Translations under genes and position numbers: made by a program
Assembly (NCBI GenBank): GCA_050247435.1
Contig: JBFWUF010000042.1
Span: 9,056-73,055, forward strand
Reading direction: 5' to 3'
Origin: JAJVID01 sp050247435
GTDB taxonomy: Bacteria > Acidobacteriota > Blastocatellia > RBC074
DNA length: 64,000 bases
Part shown: positions 46,716-59,591 of the stretch, in pieces
Position numbering within the stretch: position 1 is the stretch's first letter
Layout: each line of letters opens with the position of its first letter
Notes under the pieces: generated by a model
Told to the model about the DNA's origin: nothing
The model's input: the letters and a program-made list of their open reading frames with translations, nothing else
Database searches by the model: none

Positions 46716-49700
46716 TTACGGATTCTTGCGCGGTCGAAGCGGCGCTTCCAGTTTGGCGGTCGTGCCGGTTCCCGCGGCCGAGATCACTTCCAGAGTGCCG
46801 CCAAATTCCACCGCGCGCTTTCGCATGCTCAACAGGCCGTTGCCGCCATTTTTGCCCGATTGCGGCTCCGTTTCGGCGAAGCCACGCCCGTTATCCCGCA
46901 CGCGCAGCGACAGGCGATGATCGGCAAGCGCGAAATCCACCTCGACTTCGGTGGCCTCCGCATGGCGGACGATGTTGTTGATGCATTCCTTGAAGATCAG
47001 AAAAATCTGCCGCCGCACCTCCGCGTCCAGGCTCAGGTCTTGTTGCGGCGCGTGGAAGCGCAGGGCGATGTCGCGGGCGGTCAGGGTGTCGCTGGCAAAC
47101 CGGCGCATGCGCTGCGTCAGATCGCTCAACTGGTCACGCTGCGGGTTAATCGCCCAGACGATGTCGCTCATCGCGTCCACGGCCTCGCGCGAAGTAGCGG
47201 CGACTTTCTCAATCGGCTCCAACGCGCGCGTGACGGTCGCGGCGTCTTTAGTTTTTTCGCCGTTGTGGGTCAGCCGCTGACGGGCGACTTCACTGAGGAT
47301 GGCGATCTGCGAAAGGCTGGAGCCTACCTCGTCGTGCAGGTCGGTGGCGATGCGCGTGCGCATTCGTTCGAGCGCCAGCAGTTCCGCCAGGCGATACCGG
47401 TATGCGGCATACGTCAATCCGCCAGCCACCCCGGCCATCAGCGCGATAAACCACCAGCGCCGCCAAACGGGCGCGGCGACGGTGAACGAGACGCTGGCCG
47501 GAGTCTGGCTGGCTATCCCATTGGCGTTGACGGCTCGCACCAAAAAACGGTAGGCGCCGGGAGCGAGATTGGCGAAGTTAATGGATCGTTGTTTTGTTTG
47601 CGCCCGCCAATCGGGATCAATTCCTTCGAGCTTGCATTGATAATTGAGTGAATCTCCCGGAGCAAAACTAAGTCCGACGTATTCGATTTCGATTTGATTG
47701 TCGCCGGTATTCAAGGCCGGGAGCCTTACATCTGTTTCTCCCAACGCCGAGATCGAATGTGACTGGCCTCTGATGCGCACGTTATCAATGAGTATCGGAG
47801 GCGGCGAGGAAGGCGGGTCAGGTTTAGGAATGAAGCGGGAAAATCCTTGTGTCGTCGCAAACCACAGATTCCCTTTGCGGTCGCGCAAAATGTCGTCAAC
47901 GCTGCCCAGCGGCAAACCATCAGCATTCGAAAAATGCCGGATGTTTCCTGTTTTCAGGTCAAGTTGGTCAACGCCTTTCCCCGCGCCGAAATAAATCCGT
48001 CCGAAGTTGTCTTCGGCAAGGCTCGTAATCCGATTGCTGGAAAGGCCGTTCGCGGTGGAGTAACTGGCGAATTTCGGATGCTCCGAACCCGGATCATCAA
48101 CCCGGCTCGCTCCCTCATTGATTGACGCAATCCAAAGTCTACCCTCAGCGTCTATCAACAGATCAAAGACGCTGCATTTCGGCGCTCCATCATCCTCGTC
48201 GTAAACAGTGGCAACGCCGTGGCGATAACGGGCCAGTGACCCAGGTAAGAGTTTGTTGCTCAATCCAAGCCAGATGTTTCCATGTTGATCCTCGCAAAAT
48301 GCGACCACCGGCCTGTTCTTGAGAGATTGCATCCCTTCAGTTCGCGAGAGATTGTGGATGCGTTCAGTTGCGCGTTCCCAACGATCCAAACCATTCGATT
48401 CACGCGACGAGCTGGCGATCCAAATATCCCCTCTTGAATCTTCAAAGAGGCGCGCGACGTGATTGTTGCTGAGGCCGTTTTGGGTTGTATAAACCGCTTT
48501 GGGGCGCACGTCCGCCAAATCTTCAAAGCGCGCGACTTTTGGAAATCGAAACAGACCGGACTGTGTCGCAATCCACCATTCTCCCTGGCTGTCCTGGAAA
48601 CTGAACTGATTCCAACCGACGCTGAACCGGACGTTGCCCGGCACGTTCGGTCTGATCCAAACGAACCTGTCATTATCAAAACGTCCCAGCCGCCAATGAA
48701 GAGCCGTCGAATTCCTGCTTGTCTGGCGGCCCTGCGCTGACCCTGACAGATTGTTTTCCGGGATATATCCCGCCACAAAAAGCTCCCCCGCTTTATTTTC
48801 CCGAACGGAAACGGCGGCGGAAACTCCGTCCTGATGGCCAAACGTAGTGAATCCGTCAAAGAACCACTTCATCACCCCGGCGTTCGCGGTTCCGATCCAT
48901 AAATTGCCGTAAGGATCGCCGGCGACGCGCTTGATGTAGTAGTCGCTCAGCCCATTGTCTTTCGTGTAAACGGCCATTGATTGGATCTGGCCGCTGGCGG
49001 AGAGGAAAAATTTACAGAGGCCGCGATCAGTGGCTACCCAGTATGCGTTGTCGAGCGCCTGCCAAATGTCGCGCACCATAGCGCCGGGTAACCCCTCGGT
49101 GTTGGAGATAATCCGTTTCACTATCGCCGCCCCTGGCTTGGGATGCGGCTCCAACTCCAACATTCCTTTTCCTGTCCCAACCCAGATTTTACCGGCGCGG
49201 TCTTCATACAATTTCAGCGCTTCGACGTCAGATGTTTTCTCACAGATGGCGTACTCCTCAATCTTGCCATCGGGGAGCAGACGAAAAATTTTGCAAAAGG
49301 AACCTGCCCAGATCACCCCGTCGTGATCAACAAAGAGAGAGTAAACATGGAATTTCTGATTATCCCGCGACCACAATTCAGTTGGGATCAGCGAGTAGTC
49401 GCCATCTATTCTCGCAAGACGAAAAAGGCCCGTTTCAGACCCGCACCATATCTCTCCCGCCTGATCCTGAACTATTGATGTGAATAGATAATCCTGCTTA
49501 CCGTTGGCGGTAGCCTGGAGAGAGAACATCAGGTTTCTATCGGTTGATGGTGGAGCGCCCGGCTTGTTGGCTGCGCCTTTGGGATTGAAACGAACCAGAC
49601 CTCCACTGGTAGCCAGCCAATAATCCCCGGATGAGGTTTCAAGCAGATCGTTGACGTTGCGGTGCGGCAAGCCCTGCTCTATGCCGTAATTGGTGAATTT

Positions 49701-49922
49701 ATACCCGTCAAATCGCGACAGCCCTTCATTGGTGCAAAACCAGATAAACCCACGCGAATCGAAAACTATTCGGTTGATGTTGTTTTGCGCCAGCCCATCA
49801 GCCGTGGTGTAGGTTTTGACGGGCAGCAATTCCGCCTGAGCGGGAAATAGAGCGGGCAGACAAGCGGCGGCGAGTCCGAGAGCGGATAAGATAACTGCGG
49901 GGATTTTCAAACGAACAGGCAT
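46716..49922 (-). CDS. Two-component-regulator-propeller sensor histidine kinase (HisKA_3)
   Basis: 1068 residues. Signal peptide (IPAVILSALGLAAACLPALF), then a large periplasmic sensor of repeated regulator-propeller blades (DSRGFIWFCTNEGLSRFDG, DSQGEWWIATQSGLFRFPK, DRKGNLWFATTQGFSRF), a Y_Y_Y domain (about 700-800), one membrane helix (WFIALMAGVAGGLTYAAY), the HisKA_3 dimer helix with phospho-acceptor His863 in TDLHDEVGSSLSQIAIL, and an HATPase end (DNGRGFAETEP). It would sense an extracellular, probably glycan-derived signal, and phosphorylate the NarL-type regulator at 44232-44909. GGGGAG precedes the ATG. No internal receiver or AraC domain, so it is not a hybrid kinase. Confidence 0.93.
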   Translation of the reverse strand: MPVRLKIPAVILSALGLAAACLPALFPAQAELLPVKTYTTADGLAQNNINRIVFDSRGFIWFCTNEGLSRFDGYKFTNYGIEQGLPHRNVNDLLETSSGDYWLATSGGLVRFNPKGAANKPGAPPSTDRNLMFSLQATANGKQDYLFTSIVQDQAGEIWCGSETGLFRLARIDGDYSLIPTELWSRDNQKFHVYSLFVDHDGVIWAGSFCKIFRLLPDGKIEEYAICEKTSDVEALKLYEDRAGKIWVGTGKGMLELEPHPKPGAAIVKRIISNTEGLPGAMVRDIWQALDNAYWVATDRGLCKFFLSASGQIQSMAVYTKDNGLSDYYIKRVAGDPYGNLWIGTANAGVMKWFFDGFTTFGHQDGVSAAVSVRENKAGELFVAGYIPENNLSGSAQGRQTSRNSTALHWRLGRFDNDRFVWIRPNVPGNVRFSVGWNQFSFQDSQGEWWIATQSGLFRFPKVARFEDLADVRPKAVYTTQNGLSNNHVARLFEDSRGDIWIASSSRESNGLDRWERATERIHNLSRTEGMQSLKNRPVVAFCEDQHGNIWLGLSNKLLPGSLARYRHGVATVYDEDDGAPKCSVFDLLIDAEGRLWIASINEGASRVDDPGSEHPKFASYSTANGLSSNRITSLAEDNFGRIYFGAGKGVDQLDLKTGNIRHFSNADGLPLGSVDDILRDRKGNLWFATTQGFSRFIPKPDPPSSPPPILIDNVRIRGQSHSISALGETDVRLPALNTGDNQIEIEYVGLSFAPGDSLNYQCKLEGIDPDWRAQTKQRSINFANLAPGAYRFLVRAVNANGIASQTPASVSFTVAAPVWRRWWFIALMAGVAGGLTYAAYRYRLAELLALERMRTRIATDLHDEVGSSLSQIAILSEVARQRLTHNGEKTKDAATVTRALEPIEKVAATSREAVDAMSDIVWAINPQRDQLSDLTQRMRRFASDTLTARDIALRFHAPQQDLSLDAEVRRQIFLIFKECINNIVRHAEATEVEVDFALADHRLSLRVRDNGRGFAETEPQSGKNGGNGLLSMRKRAVEFGGTLEVISAAGTGTTAKLEAPLRPRKNP

Positions 49923-50332
49923 CCAGGGCTCCCCTCATTTGAAACCATACGGCGTGTTTAATTGGACGACAGGCGAAGAAGCGAAGGGCCAGCGCCGCCG
50001 AGCGGCCTGTTGATTTCGCGGGTCGTGTGGGGAATTGCGCTAGCGACAGCGACCGGCGGATTGTAGCCGAGCGCTAATGGAGCGCCAAGCCGATTGTCAC
50101 GAATCGGCGTCACGCCCGGCGAAAAATTTGGAAAGGTTGACAACAGCAGGAAGCGCGTTAAGATACCCGCTACTTCAAACCAAATCATCGCGATGATCGC
50201 ATCCGTTTGATCAACACCGCAATTGATAATTCATCCAACAAACGCCATTCACTTCGTGTGCGTTGGCCATGGAATTGAAAGCTGGCCCCGGCGGAAAACA
50301 ATTCATTCAAACATTCAGTGGGGTGTGAATTT
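49923..50332. other. 410-bp intergenic region between divergent genes
   Basis: Between the divergently read kinase and TonB-receptor-like genes. I see no coding frame with a convincing start or family. It must hold promoters for both flanking genes. A frame of 76 codons on the minus strand (49958-50188) lacks a ribosome site and known motifs. Confidence 0.6.
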
Positions 50333-53300
50333 ATGTCACAAAGGTCAAGATTTGTCAGCTTACTCCTAATCCCTGCCCTGGCTCTCTCGCAATTGACGGC
50401 GCCCGCGTCAGCATTGGCTTCAACGCGTGTGGGGCGCGGGGCGGTTGAAAGTAAACCCGACACGATCACCGGAACATTGCAGGGGCGTGTCATTGATTCC
50501 GGCGGGTTGCCGTTGGTTGACGTGCGCGTCCGCGCCACCAACGAAGAAACGGGCAACGTGCGCTCGACCAAAACCGATGCGAGTGGATTCTACAAGATCA
50601 CTCTTCTGCCGCTCGGTTTTTATAAAGTTGACGCGACTAAAGACGGATTCCAGGTTGTCACCAGAGCGAAGGAGCCGATCAAGGTTCAGCTCAACAAAAC
50701 CGTTGTGACTTTGCCGGACATCGTTCTGGGGCCTCTGACCGCCCCCACGCCTCCCGCGCTCGCCACCGCTCAACCGCCTTCGACTCCGACGCCGCCTCCG
50801 GCGCAATCCCCGCTGCCGTCGGCGGAAGAGAACGGCCAGATGACTAATCAGACCGACTCCACGCGGCGCTCGAACTCCGACGAGCGGAACGTCTCGCTGC
50901 TGCCGCTCGCCTCGATTCGCAGCTTCGACGATCTGGCTTTGCTGGCCGCGGGCGTCTCGCCTCCGCCGCAGGTCAAAGGCGTGGCCGGCCCCGGCATCGG
51001 CGCGGGCATCGGAACCGCCGGGCAATTTTCGGTCAACGGCCAGCGCGCCCGCTCGAACAACTTCACCGTTGACGGTTCGGACAACAACGACGAAGACGTT
51101 GGCGTGCGCCGCCAGGGTTTCGTCGCGCTGGTGCCGCAGAGCATCGAGAGCATCAGAGAGATTCAGATCGTCACGCACCTGTGGGACGCCGAGCAGGGCC
51201 GCAGCGTCGGTTCGCAGGTCAACGCCGTCTCGAAGTCCGGAACCAATTTCTTCCACGGACAGCTTTACGATTTCTTCAATCACTCGGCGCTCAACGCCCG
51301 CAACTTCTTCGACTATTCATCGAAGAACGCTTCTGGCTACAGGCCGCCTGCGTTCGCCATTGACCGCTACACGAACGGCCTGCCGGTCAATCCGCGCTCG
51401 ACGCCCGTCCGGATTGACGGCCAGGATGTCGTCTTGCCGAATCCGTCGCAGGGCAAAGATCAATATCAGCGCAATCAGGGCGGGGCGGCGCTTGGCTTCC
51501 CGATCATTCGCGACAAGACTTTCTTCTTCGGGTCGTTTGAACGCCAGGACATCAAGGCGCGGCAGGAGACGCATTTCACTGTGCCGACCGTCACGCAGCG
51601 CGGCTTCCTGGGCTTCGGCGCTACCGGCTTCACCGCCACTGACCGCAACGGCGCACGCCGGGCTTTCACGCCGACATTCATCGCGGGTGATTCCATTTTG
51701 TCGCTCTATCCGTTTGCGAATAATCCCGTCGGGCCTTACGGCGAAAACACGTTCACGCAGGTTCTGCCAGCCGACGCCCACGCGACGATCTATTCGCTGA
51801 AACTCGATCACAACTTCAGACTCTTCGGGCCGGAGGTCACGCACACTTTCACGGCGCGCTACAACTTCACCGACGACGAACGGCAAGTGCCGGCGGTCGG
51901 CGGCGCGATCTTTTCCGGCGTCGTGCCAAACGTGCGCACCCAGAACCTGTCTCTCTTTCTGAACAGCCAGTTGTCGCCCACGATGGCCAATCAGTTGCGC
52001 GCCAGCTACGGTCGAACCCGGCTGACGTTCGACGAACTGCGCGACGGTTTGCTGAAGAAGTCGCAGTTCCTGCCGAACGAGTCTTTCCTGCTCAACCGGA
52101 ATCGAGTGGTCAATCTTTCCACGCCGGATTTTCCGGTTCCATTCGTTGATTACCGCACCAGCACCGGCGAGTTCGACGCTGAGAGCAATCTTGGGCCAAT
52201 CGGACAACTGTTGATCCATCCTTACAGCCCCGTTGGGCTTGACGTTTACCTCTTCCCGCAATCGCGCGCGAACAACACGATCCAGGTGGCCGACACGCTC
52301 AGTTACTTCCGAACCAATCACGCCTACAAATTCGGCTTCGATATTCGCCGCACGCAACTCAACAGCTTTCTGAATCGCAATTACCGCCCGCAGGTGGTCT
52401 TCGGCGGTTCACCCGATCTGACCGGGTTGATTGACGGCGCGCCGATTCAAAACATCAGCCAGTTCGGGCCGACGCCGGGATTTTTCAGCGGAACCGACCT
52501 GGCCTCGCTCGGCATTCCAACGGGCATTTTCCAATCGCTGGCCATCGGCACACCCGATTCGACGATTGGTTTGCGATTCTGGCAGTTGAACTTTTTCACC
52601 AATGACAACTGGCGCGCGCGCCGGGGACTGACGTTAGATTACGGGCTGCGTTACGAACTGAACACCGTGCCGCGCGAAGTCAATTCGCGTATCGAGGACA
52701 CCTTCTCGCTGGGCCAGGTTCCCGCCAGCGATCAGGCGTTCGCGCTCGCCGCGCCGTTCACCAACGGCAGGCTCGTTTTCAACAGCCAGAATCTGATCAA
52801 TTCGTTCAACGCGACACTTGGAGCGTTGCGCGGGACGCTCGGCGGACGCGACAAGATATTCGATAACGACCGAAACAATTTCGGCGGCCATTTCGGGTTC
52901 GCGTGGGATCCGTTCGCGGCGGACACGACCCAGGCCGGGAAGACGGCGATTCGCGGCGGCATAGGCGCGTATTACGATCTGACCTTGGGCAGCGTGGTCA
53001 GCCAGTCGCGCAACGTGTTTCCGAACTTTCTGCCGCTAAACGTCGATGTAAATACGTTCGCCTACGCGAACACCCAGTTCTTCGTTCCTGGTGAAACGGG
53101 CATACGAGCCATCTTCAATCCGATCTTCGTGCCGGTTGATGTCGTCAATAACAACCGGGTAACAACATTCAGTTTAATAGCGCCGAATCAGTTGAATGCG
53201 GTTCGCTTGCCTTCGGGCGTTTTGCCGCAGTTGTTCGGATTGCTCTTCAACCCGGCTGCCGCGGGCGTGTTGCCTTCGGGCGGCGGGCTGGCGTTTACGT

Positions 53301-54322
53301 TGCCCGACAACGATCTGCGTTCGCCTTACGCGCTGCATTACAACCTTCAAGTCGAGCGGGAGTTGTACACTGACTTTCTGGTCAACCTGGCTTACGTCGG
53401 AACGCGCGGCGTCAAGCTGACGCGGTTTCGCACGCCGAATGGCGGGCCGAATTCGATAACGCTTCCGATTGACCCGCTTGGGCTGACCCAGAACCCAATC
53501 TTCGCTCTCGCCTTGCCGCCGCTTTCGGACTTCGAAAACGAAAAGCCTTCGCGTCCGAATCCGCTGCTCGGCGCGTATACGATCTTCGATTCGTCAGCCG
53601 CGTCAACTTATCATTCGTTCCAGGCGACCGCGACGAAGCGGTTTTCGCAGGGCTACCAGTTCGGCGCGGCCTACACGTGGTCGCACGCGATTGACGACGT
53701 TTCGGACGTATTCGACGTGGCGGGCGCGTTCGCGCTGCCGCAGGACGACCGCGCGCTGGCGCTGGAGCGAGGCAATGCCAACTTCGACATTCGCCACCGC
53801 TTCGCTTTCAGCTCGACGGGCAACCTGCCTTTCCTGCACAAATTCAACGACGACAAAGGCGCGCCGGGATTCTTCCTGGGCGGATGGCAATACGCCGCGT
53901 TCGCGACGTTTCAAACCGGGCAGCCGTTCACAGTCAACACCAGTTACGATGTGAACCTGGATGGTAACTTAACCGACCGAATTGACACGCTGAACGGACT
54001 GTCGCTCGTTGACAGCCGCCAGCAGAAATTGCAATTGAGCGCGAATCCCGTCTCGCTGCTCGCGGCGCTGGGAAGCAACGGGCGCATCGGGCGCAACGTC
54101 TTCCGCGCCAACGGAGTGGCGAAGACCGATTTCGCGCTGGTCAAAAGTTTCAAAGCGCGCGAGGGGCAGTTCATACTTTTCCGTGTCGAAGCGTTCAATC
54201 TCTGGAACCGCACTCACTTTGCGATCCCGGTCAGGGGGTTGGAATCGCCGAGCTTCGGCAAATCGGTTGACACGCTGCTCAACCCGCGCCAGATACAGTT
54301 TGCTTTGAAGTATGTTTTTTAA
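50333..54322 (+). CDS. Oar-like TonB-dependent outer-membrane protein with carboxypeptidase-regulatory domain
   Basis: 1329 residues from the ATG at 50333. Signal peptide RFVSLLLIPALALSQLTAPA. N-terminal beta-sandwich (about 45-125; LQGRVIDSGGLPLVDVRVRA), a Pro-rich linker (about 130-170), plug domain (SVNGQRARSNNFTVDGSDNN, IQIVTHLWDAEQG) and a C-terminal 22-strand-like barrel ending in the aromatic RQIQFALKYVF. Such proteins abound in Acidobacteriota and import or bind large substrates, or act in adhesion. No TonB box is clear. It stands divergently from the sensor kinase, whose regulon may include it. Confidence 0.9.
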   Translation: MSQRSRFVSLLLIPALALSQLTAPASALASTRVGRGAVESKPDTITGTLQGRVIDSGGLPLVDVRVRATNEETGNVRSTKTDASGFYKITLLPLGFYKVDATKDGFQVVTRAKEPIKVQLNKTVVTLPDIVLGPLTAPTPPALATAQPPSTPTPPPAQSPLPSAEENGQMTNQTDSTRRSNSDERNVSLLPLASIRSFDDLALLAAGVSPPPQVKGVAGPGIGAGIGTAGQFSVNGQRARSNNFTVDGSDNNDEDVGVRRQGFVALVPQSIESIREIQIVTHLWDAEQGRSVGSQVNAVSKSGTNFFHGQLYDFFNHSALNARNFFDYSSKNASGYRPPAFAIDRYTNGLPVNPRSTPVRIDGQDVVLPNPSQGKDQYQRNQGGAALGFPIIRDKTFFFGSFERQDIKARQETHFTVPTVTQRGFLGFGATGFTATDRNGARRAFTPTFIAGDSILSLYPFANNPVGPYGENTFTQVLPADAHATIYSLKLDHNFRLFGPEVTHTFTARYNFTDDERQVPAVGGAIFSGVVPNVRTQNLSLFLNSQLSPTMANQLRASYGRTRLTFDELRDGLLKKSQFLPNESFLLNRNRVVNLSTPDFPVPFVDYRTSTGEFDAESNLGPIGQLLIHPYSPVGLDVYLFPQSRANNTIQVADTLSYFRTNHAYKFGFDIRRTQLNSFLNRNYRPQVVFGGSPDLTGLIDGAPIQNISQFGPTPGFFSGTDLASLGIPTGIFQSLAIGTPDSTIGLRFWQLNFFTNDNWRARRGLTLDYGLRYELNTVPREVNSRIEDTFSLGQVPASDQAFALAAPFTNGRLVFNSQNLINSFNATLGALRGTLGGRDKIFDNDRNNFGGHFGFAWDPFAADTTQAGKTAIRGGIGAYYDLTLGSVVSQSRNVFPNFLPLNVDVNTFAYANTQFFVPGETGIRAIFNPIFVPVDVVNNNRVTTFSLIAPNQLNAVRLPSGVLPQLFGLLFNPAAAGVLPSGGGLAFTLPDNDLRSPYALHYNLQVERELYTDFLVNLAYVGTRGVKLTRFRTPNGGPNSITLPIDPLGLTQNPIFALALPPLSDFENEKPSRPNPLLGAYTIFDSSAASTYHSFQATATKRFSQGYQFGAAYTWSHAIDDVSDVFDVAGAFALPQDDRALALERGNANFDIRHRFAFSSTGNLPFLHKFNDDKGAPGFFLGGWQYAAFATFQTGQPFTVNTSYDVNLDGNLTDRIDTLNGLSLVDSRQQKLQLSANPVSLLAALGSNGRIGRNVFRANGVAKTDFALVKSFKAREGQFILFRVEAFNLWNRTHFAIPVRGLESPSFGKSVDTLLNPRQIQFALKYVF

Positions 54323-54337
54323 ACAATGAAATTCGCC

Positions 54338-54436
54338 CCTGGGTACGCATCGCTTCCAGCGTGCTCTTGGCAAGAGGTGTACTGAAAGGAAATAAGTTAC
54401 CTGCCGAGAGCACGCTGGAAGCGATGCGTACCCAGG
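54338..54436. repeat. Long inverted repeat, CCTGGGTACGCATCGC family, copy 2
   Basis: Same arms as 26881-26979 (CCTGGGTACGCATCGCTTCC and TCTTGGCAAG inward), with a few mismatches. It lies between the receptor-like gene and eno and may terminate the former. Confidence 0.88.
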
Positions 54437-54461
54437 GCTTTCCGAGGAGAAGGTCATTTTT

Positions 54462-55793
<1,332 letters not shown>

Positions 55794-55801
55794 GAAGAGA
55801 A

Positions 55802-55894
55802 TACGGAACAAACAGAAAAGACGGAACAAACGGAAGAAGACTTGGAAGTAATCAGAAATTTTCCGTTTGTTCCGTCTTTTCTGTTTGTTCCGTA
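55802..55894. repeat. Long perfect inverted repeat, ACGGAACA family, copy 3
   Basis: 34-bp exact arms (55802-55835 and 55861-55894; outer part TACGGAACAAACAGAAAAGA). It sits between the convergent eno and ATP-grasp genes and should act as a bidirectional terminator. Same words as 1675-1773 and 14822-14905. Confidence 0.95.
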
Positions 55895-55910
55895 CTCTCT
55901 CTTCTTCTGA

Positions 55911-57590
55911 TCATCCTTCGATAATCATCATCGGAGCCGCCGACCCGCCGCCCGCCGTGACGTTCAACAACGCCGACTTGGAAAGCCTTACGCCGGCGCC
56001 GTCCACGTCGTCGCCGCACCAGGAGTAGGGGTCGAAATCGAGATACCGGTCTTCGAAAACGACTTTCCCGTTGACCAGGATCGGGAAGGATTCCTTTAAA
56101 ACCTCGACGCGCTCCTGCACGACGTACGGAGCGCCGGCAACCTCCTTGAGCGCGCGGGTCCAGGCGTAATCACCTACCTCCCATCCCAGCACCACACCGC
56201 GCCCGCCGTAATCGCCGTTCGGTTTCAGAGCCAGAATCTCGCGGTTCCTGGCGACGAACTCCATCAGGTCAACGCGCTTGCCCTGGTGGGTCGTGAAGCC
56301 GTCGCGCAGGACGCGGGTCCAGGGGATGCGCCGTCTGAGCGCCTCTCGCTCCCTGGCGGGGAAGAGATGCTCGTAAGCGGGGTCGTCGAGCAGCGCGAAG
56401 ATGGCTTTTTTCATGAGCATCTGCACGTGGAAGGAATTGACCACGCAGACCGCGCGGGCTTGCGCGGCCTGAAGCAGCGGATGATCCGAGCCGCCGCGCT
56501 CGAGCAACTCGCCGGTCACGACGCGTTTGTAGACCAGGTCAATCTGAAAGTCCCTGACGCGCAGCCACCCGCCGCGATATTCCAGCTCTTTCGGGTCGGC
56601 GATGATCGTCGGATAGCCGCGCGCCTGGAAATATTCCTGACAGATTTCAAACTCGGCCTGCGTCTTGACGTCGTCCCAGTCAACAATCGCTATGCGCGGG
56701 CGGTCATAGCCTCCCCACTTTTGATAGCAGTAAAGCAGCGTCTCCAGCAATCGCGGTCTGATGGGGACGCGCCGCAGCGGGCGCTTTCGGGAGAATTCGC
56801 GAGCGACCTCCATCTCCATAAAAATCTCGCCGAGCGCGTCGCCGTATAACAGTCCGCCGGGAGAATCGGCGTTGTATTCGACGAATTGAAACCCGCCGCG
56901 CGAATCGAAGAAGCCGTCCAACCGCCCGCTAGCGTCGGGAGCGTCGAATCCCGGGTCCAGAGAGATCAGCCGCTCCTCGTCCGGCGTCAGCATCAACTCG
57001 GCGCGCAGTTTCGAGTCAGCCATCAACGCGCGGTAAAGCGTTTCAATCGCCGAAAGCACGAGCGTCGAATCGCGCCTGACCTGTTCGTACTGTTGCTCGG
57101 AAACCAGCATCGGCCGCAGAACCGAGCAGATCGGCTGGGAGCCGAAGCGCAGGTTATATCTGTCCACGCCGGATTTGAGCTTTGCGATTGCGTCGTCGGC
57201 CAGCGAGCCTTCGAGCAGGGAGTGATAATGTTTGATCGCGTCTGCCGTCATTTTCAGTGTTTCATCAGGGGGAAGAGGTTGATCGTTTAGTTTTCTTGTC
57301 TGGGGAAGAAAATTACCGTTCAATTTCCTGCCTTGATGATCGCCGCCGGGCAAATGTCCATTTTCGGGGCCAGTGCGATATTCGATTGTTCTTTTCGCAT
57401 CGTGGCGAAGGGCTTCGCCCGGCATTTTCGTTCCGGCTCCAATCGGGTTCGGCACGCGCTTCCGCGCCCGGTGTTCCTTTTCAGTCATCTTCGCGCGTTT
57501 GCGGTCAGTGTTCAGGAGCCGCTCAGCGAGCGCAATCAGCACGCCGGCAACCAGAATCAACACTGCGCCAAAGGCAAGTCCATCCAACAT
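55911..57590 (-). CDS. Circularly permuted ATP-grasp (glutathionylspermidine-synthase-like) protein with N-terminal membrane helix
   Basis: 559 residues. A membrane helix (GAVLILVAGVLIALAE, residues about 8-23), a basic disordered region to about 110, then a permuted ATP-grasp-like enzyme: LDGFFDSRGGFQFVEYNADS, IAIVDWDDVKTQAEFE, LVYKRVVTGELLERGG and the ATP-site ALKPNGDYGGRGVVLGWE. The substrate is probably a peptide or amino acid ligated with ATP; in related families this is a dipeptide or polyamine conjugate. Cytoplasmic catalytic domain anchored to the inner membrane is inferred. The start ATG lacks a strong ribosome site. It is divergent from galU. Confidence 0.78.
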   Translation of the reverse strand: MLDGLAFGAVLILVAGVLIALAERLLNTDRKRAKMTEKEHRARKRVPNPIGAGTKMPGEALRHDAKRTIEYRTGPENGHLPGGDHQGRKLNGNFLPQTRKLNDQPLPPDETLKMTADAIKHYHSLLEGSLADDAIAKLKSGVDRYNLRFGSQPICSVLRPMLVSEQQYEQVRRDSTLVLSAIETLYRALMADSKLRAELMLTPDEERLISLDPGFDAPDASGRLDGFFDSRGGFQFVEYNADSPGGLLYGDALGEIFMEMEVAREFSRKRPLRRVPIRPRLLETLLYCYQKWGGYDRPRIAIVDWDDVKTQAEFEICQEYFQARGYPTIIADPKELEYRGGWLRVRDFQIDLVYKRVVTGELLERGGSDHPLLQAAQARAVCVVNSFHVQMLMKKAIFALLDDPAYEHLFPAREREALRRRIPWTRVLRDGFTTHQGKRVDLMEFVARNREILALKPNGDYGGRGVVLGWEVGDYAWTRALKEVAGAPYVVQERVEVLKESFPILVNGKVVFEDRYLDFDPYSWCGDDVDGAGVRLSKSALLNVTAGGGSAAPMMIIEG

Positions 57591-57712
57591 AATTTTGATG
57601 CGCTGTGCGGGGGAATTCGGGGCTTGGTTATCATCGAGGGGCGCCGTATATTACCGCAACTGCGGCGCAAACTGCTTGCTCTATCAGAAATCAATTTCGT
57701 TCAGGAGTTATC

Positions 57713-58587
57713 GTGTCAATTCGTAACGCTGTCATTCCCGTCGCCGGTCTGGGCACTCGTTTGCTCCCGGCCACGAAATCACAACCTAAAGAAATGCTTC
57801 CCGTCGGCAAAAAGCCGATTGTGCAATACATTATCGAAGAACTGCATCTGTGCGGCATCGAGCGCGCGCTGTTTGTCACCGGGCGAGGCAAAAGCTCCAT
57901 CGAAGATCATTTCGACGACGATCCCGATCTGATCCGCACGCTGCGCGAGACGGGCAAAGAAGACTTGCTGGAGGAGTTGCAGTACGAGCGAATGGGCGTC
58001 CATTTTCTCTACACTCGCCAGCGGCGTCAACGGGGACTCGGCGACGCCATCTTGTGCGCCGAACATTTTGCGGGCGACGAACCGTTCGTCGTCGCGCTGG
58101 GCGATTCGATTATCGGCCGCCACAAACCGTCGCTGATCGTTCGAAGGCTGATCGCCGCGTTCGAGGCTCACGAAGCCTCGGTCGCTATCGCCGTCGAGGA
58201 AGTCCCGATGGATCAAGTCTCGATGTACGGCGTGGTCAAACCAGCCACGGACACGGAAGTCTTCGAGATCACCGATCTGGTCGAAAAGCCGAAGCGCGAA
58301 GAGGCGCCGAGCAATTGGGCCATCGCCGGGAGGTATGTCTTCGCGCCGAGCCTCTTTTCCGCGATCAAACGGACAGGCTTCGATCATCGCGGTGAATTGC
58401 AGTTGACCGACGCCATCCGCTTGATGCTGCGCGAAGGCAAACGCGTGGTCGGCGTCAGATTGCCGCGCGAGGAGAAGCGTTACGACATCGGTAATTTCGA
58501 GAGCTACTTCGAAACCTTCGTCGAATTCGCGCTGACCGACCCTGAATTCGGCCCGCGTTTGCGCGAACACGTCAAGGAGTTGTTGAA

Positions 58588-58591
<4 letters not shown>
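57713..58591 (+). CDS. galU: UTP--glucose-1-phosphate uridylyltransferase (GalU type)
   Basis: 292 residues from the GTG at 57713, which has CAGGAG five bases upstream; an earlier in-frame start lacks one. Nucleotidyltransferase: IPVAGLGTRLLPATKSQPKE with the catalytic GLGTR, LPVGKKPIVQY, GDSIIGR as the metal-binding Asp region and RGELQLTDAIR. It makes UDP-glucose from UTP and glucose-1-phosphate. Its stop overlaps the start of a GHMP glucuronokinase-like gene (GTGA). This pairing suggests that it may also, or mainly, turn glucuronate-1-phosphate into UDP-glucuronate. Confidence 0.9.
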
Positions 58592-59586
<995 letters not shown>

Positions 59587-59591
59587 CTGAT

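Noticed and set aside
49958..50188. 76-codon minus-strand frame in the kinase-receptor gap
   Set aside because: No ribosome site, no family, and it lies in the expected divergent promoter region.
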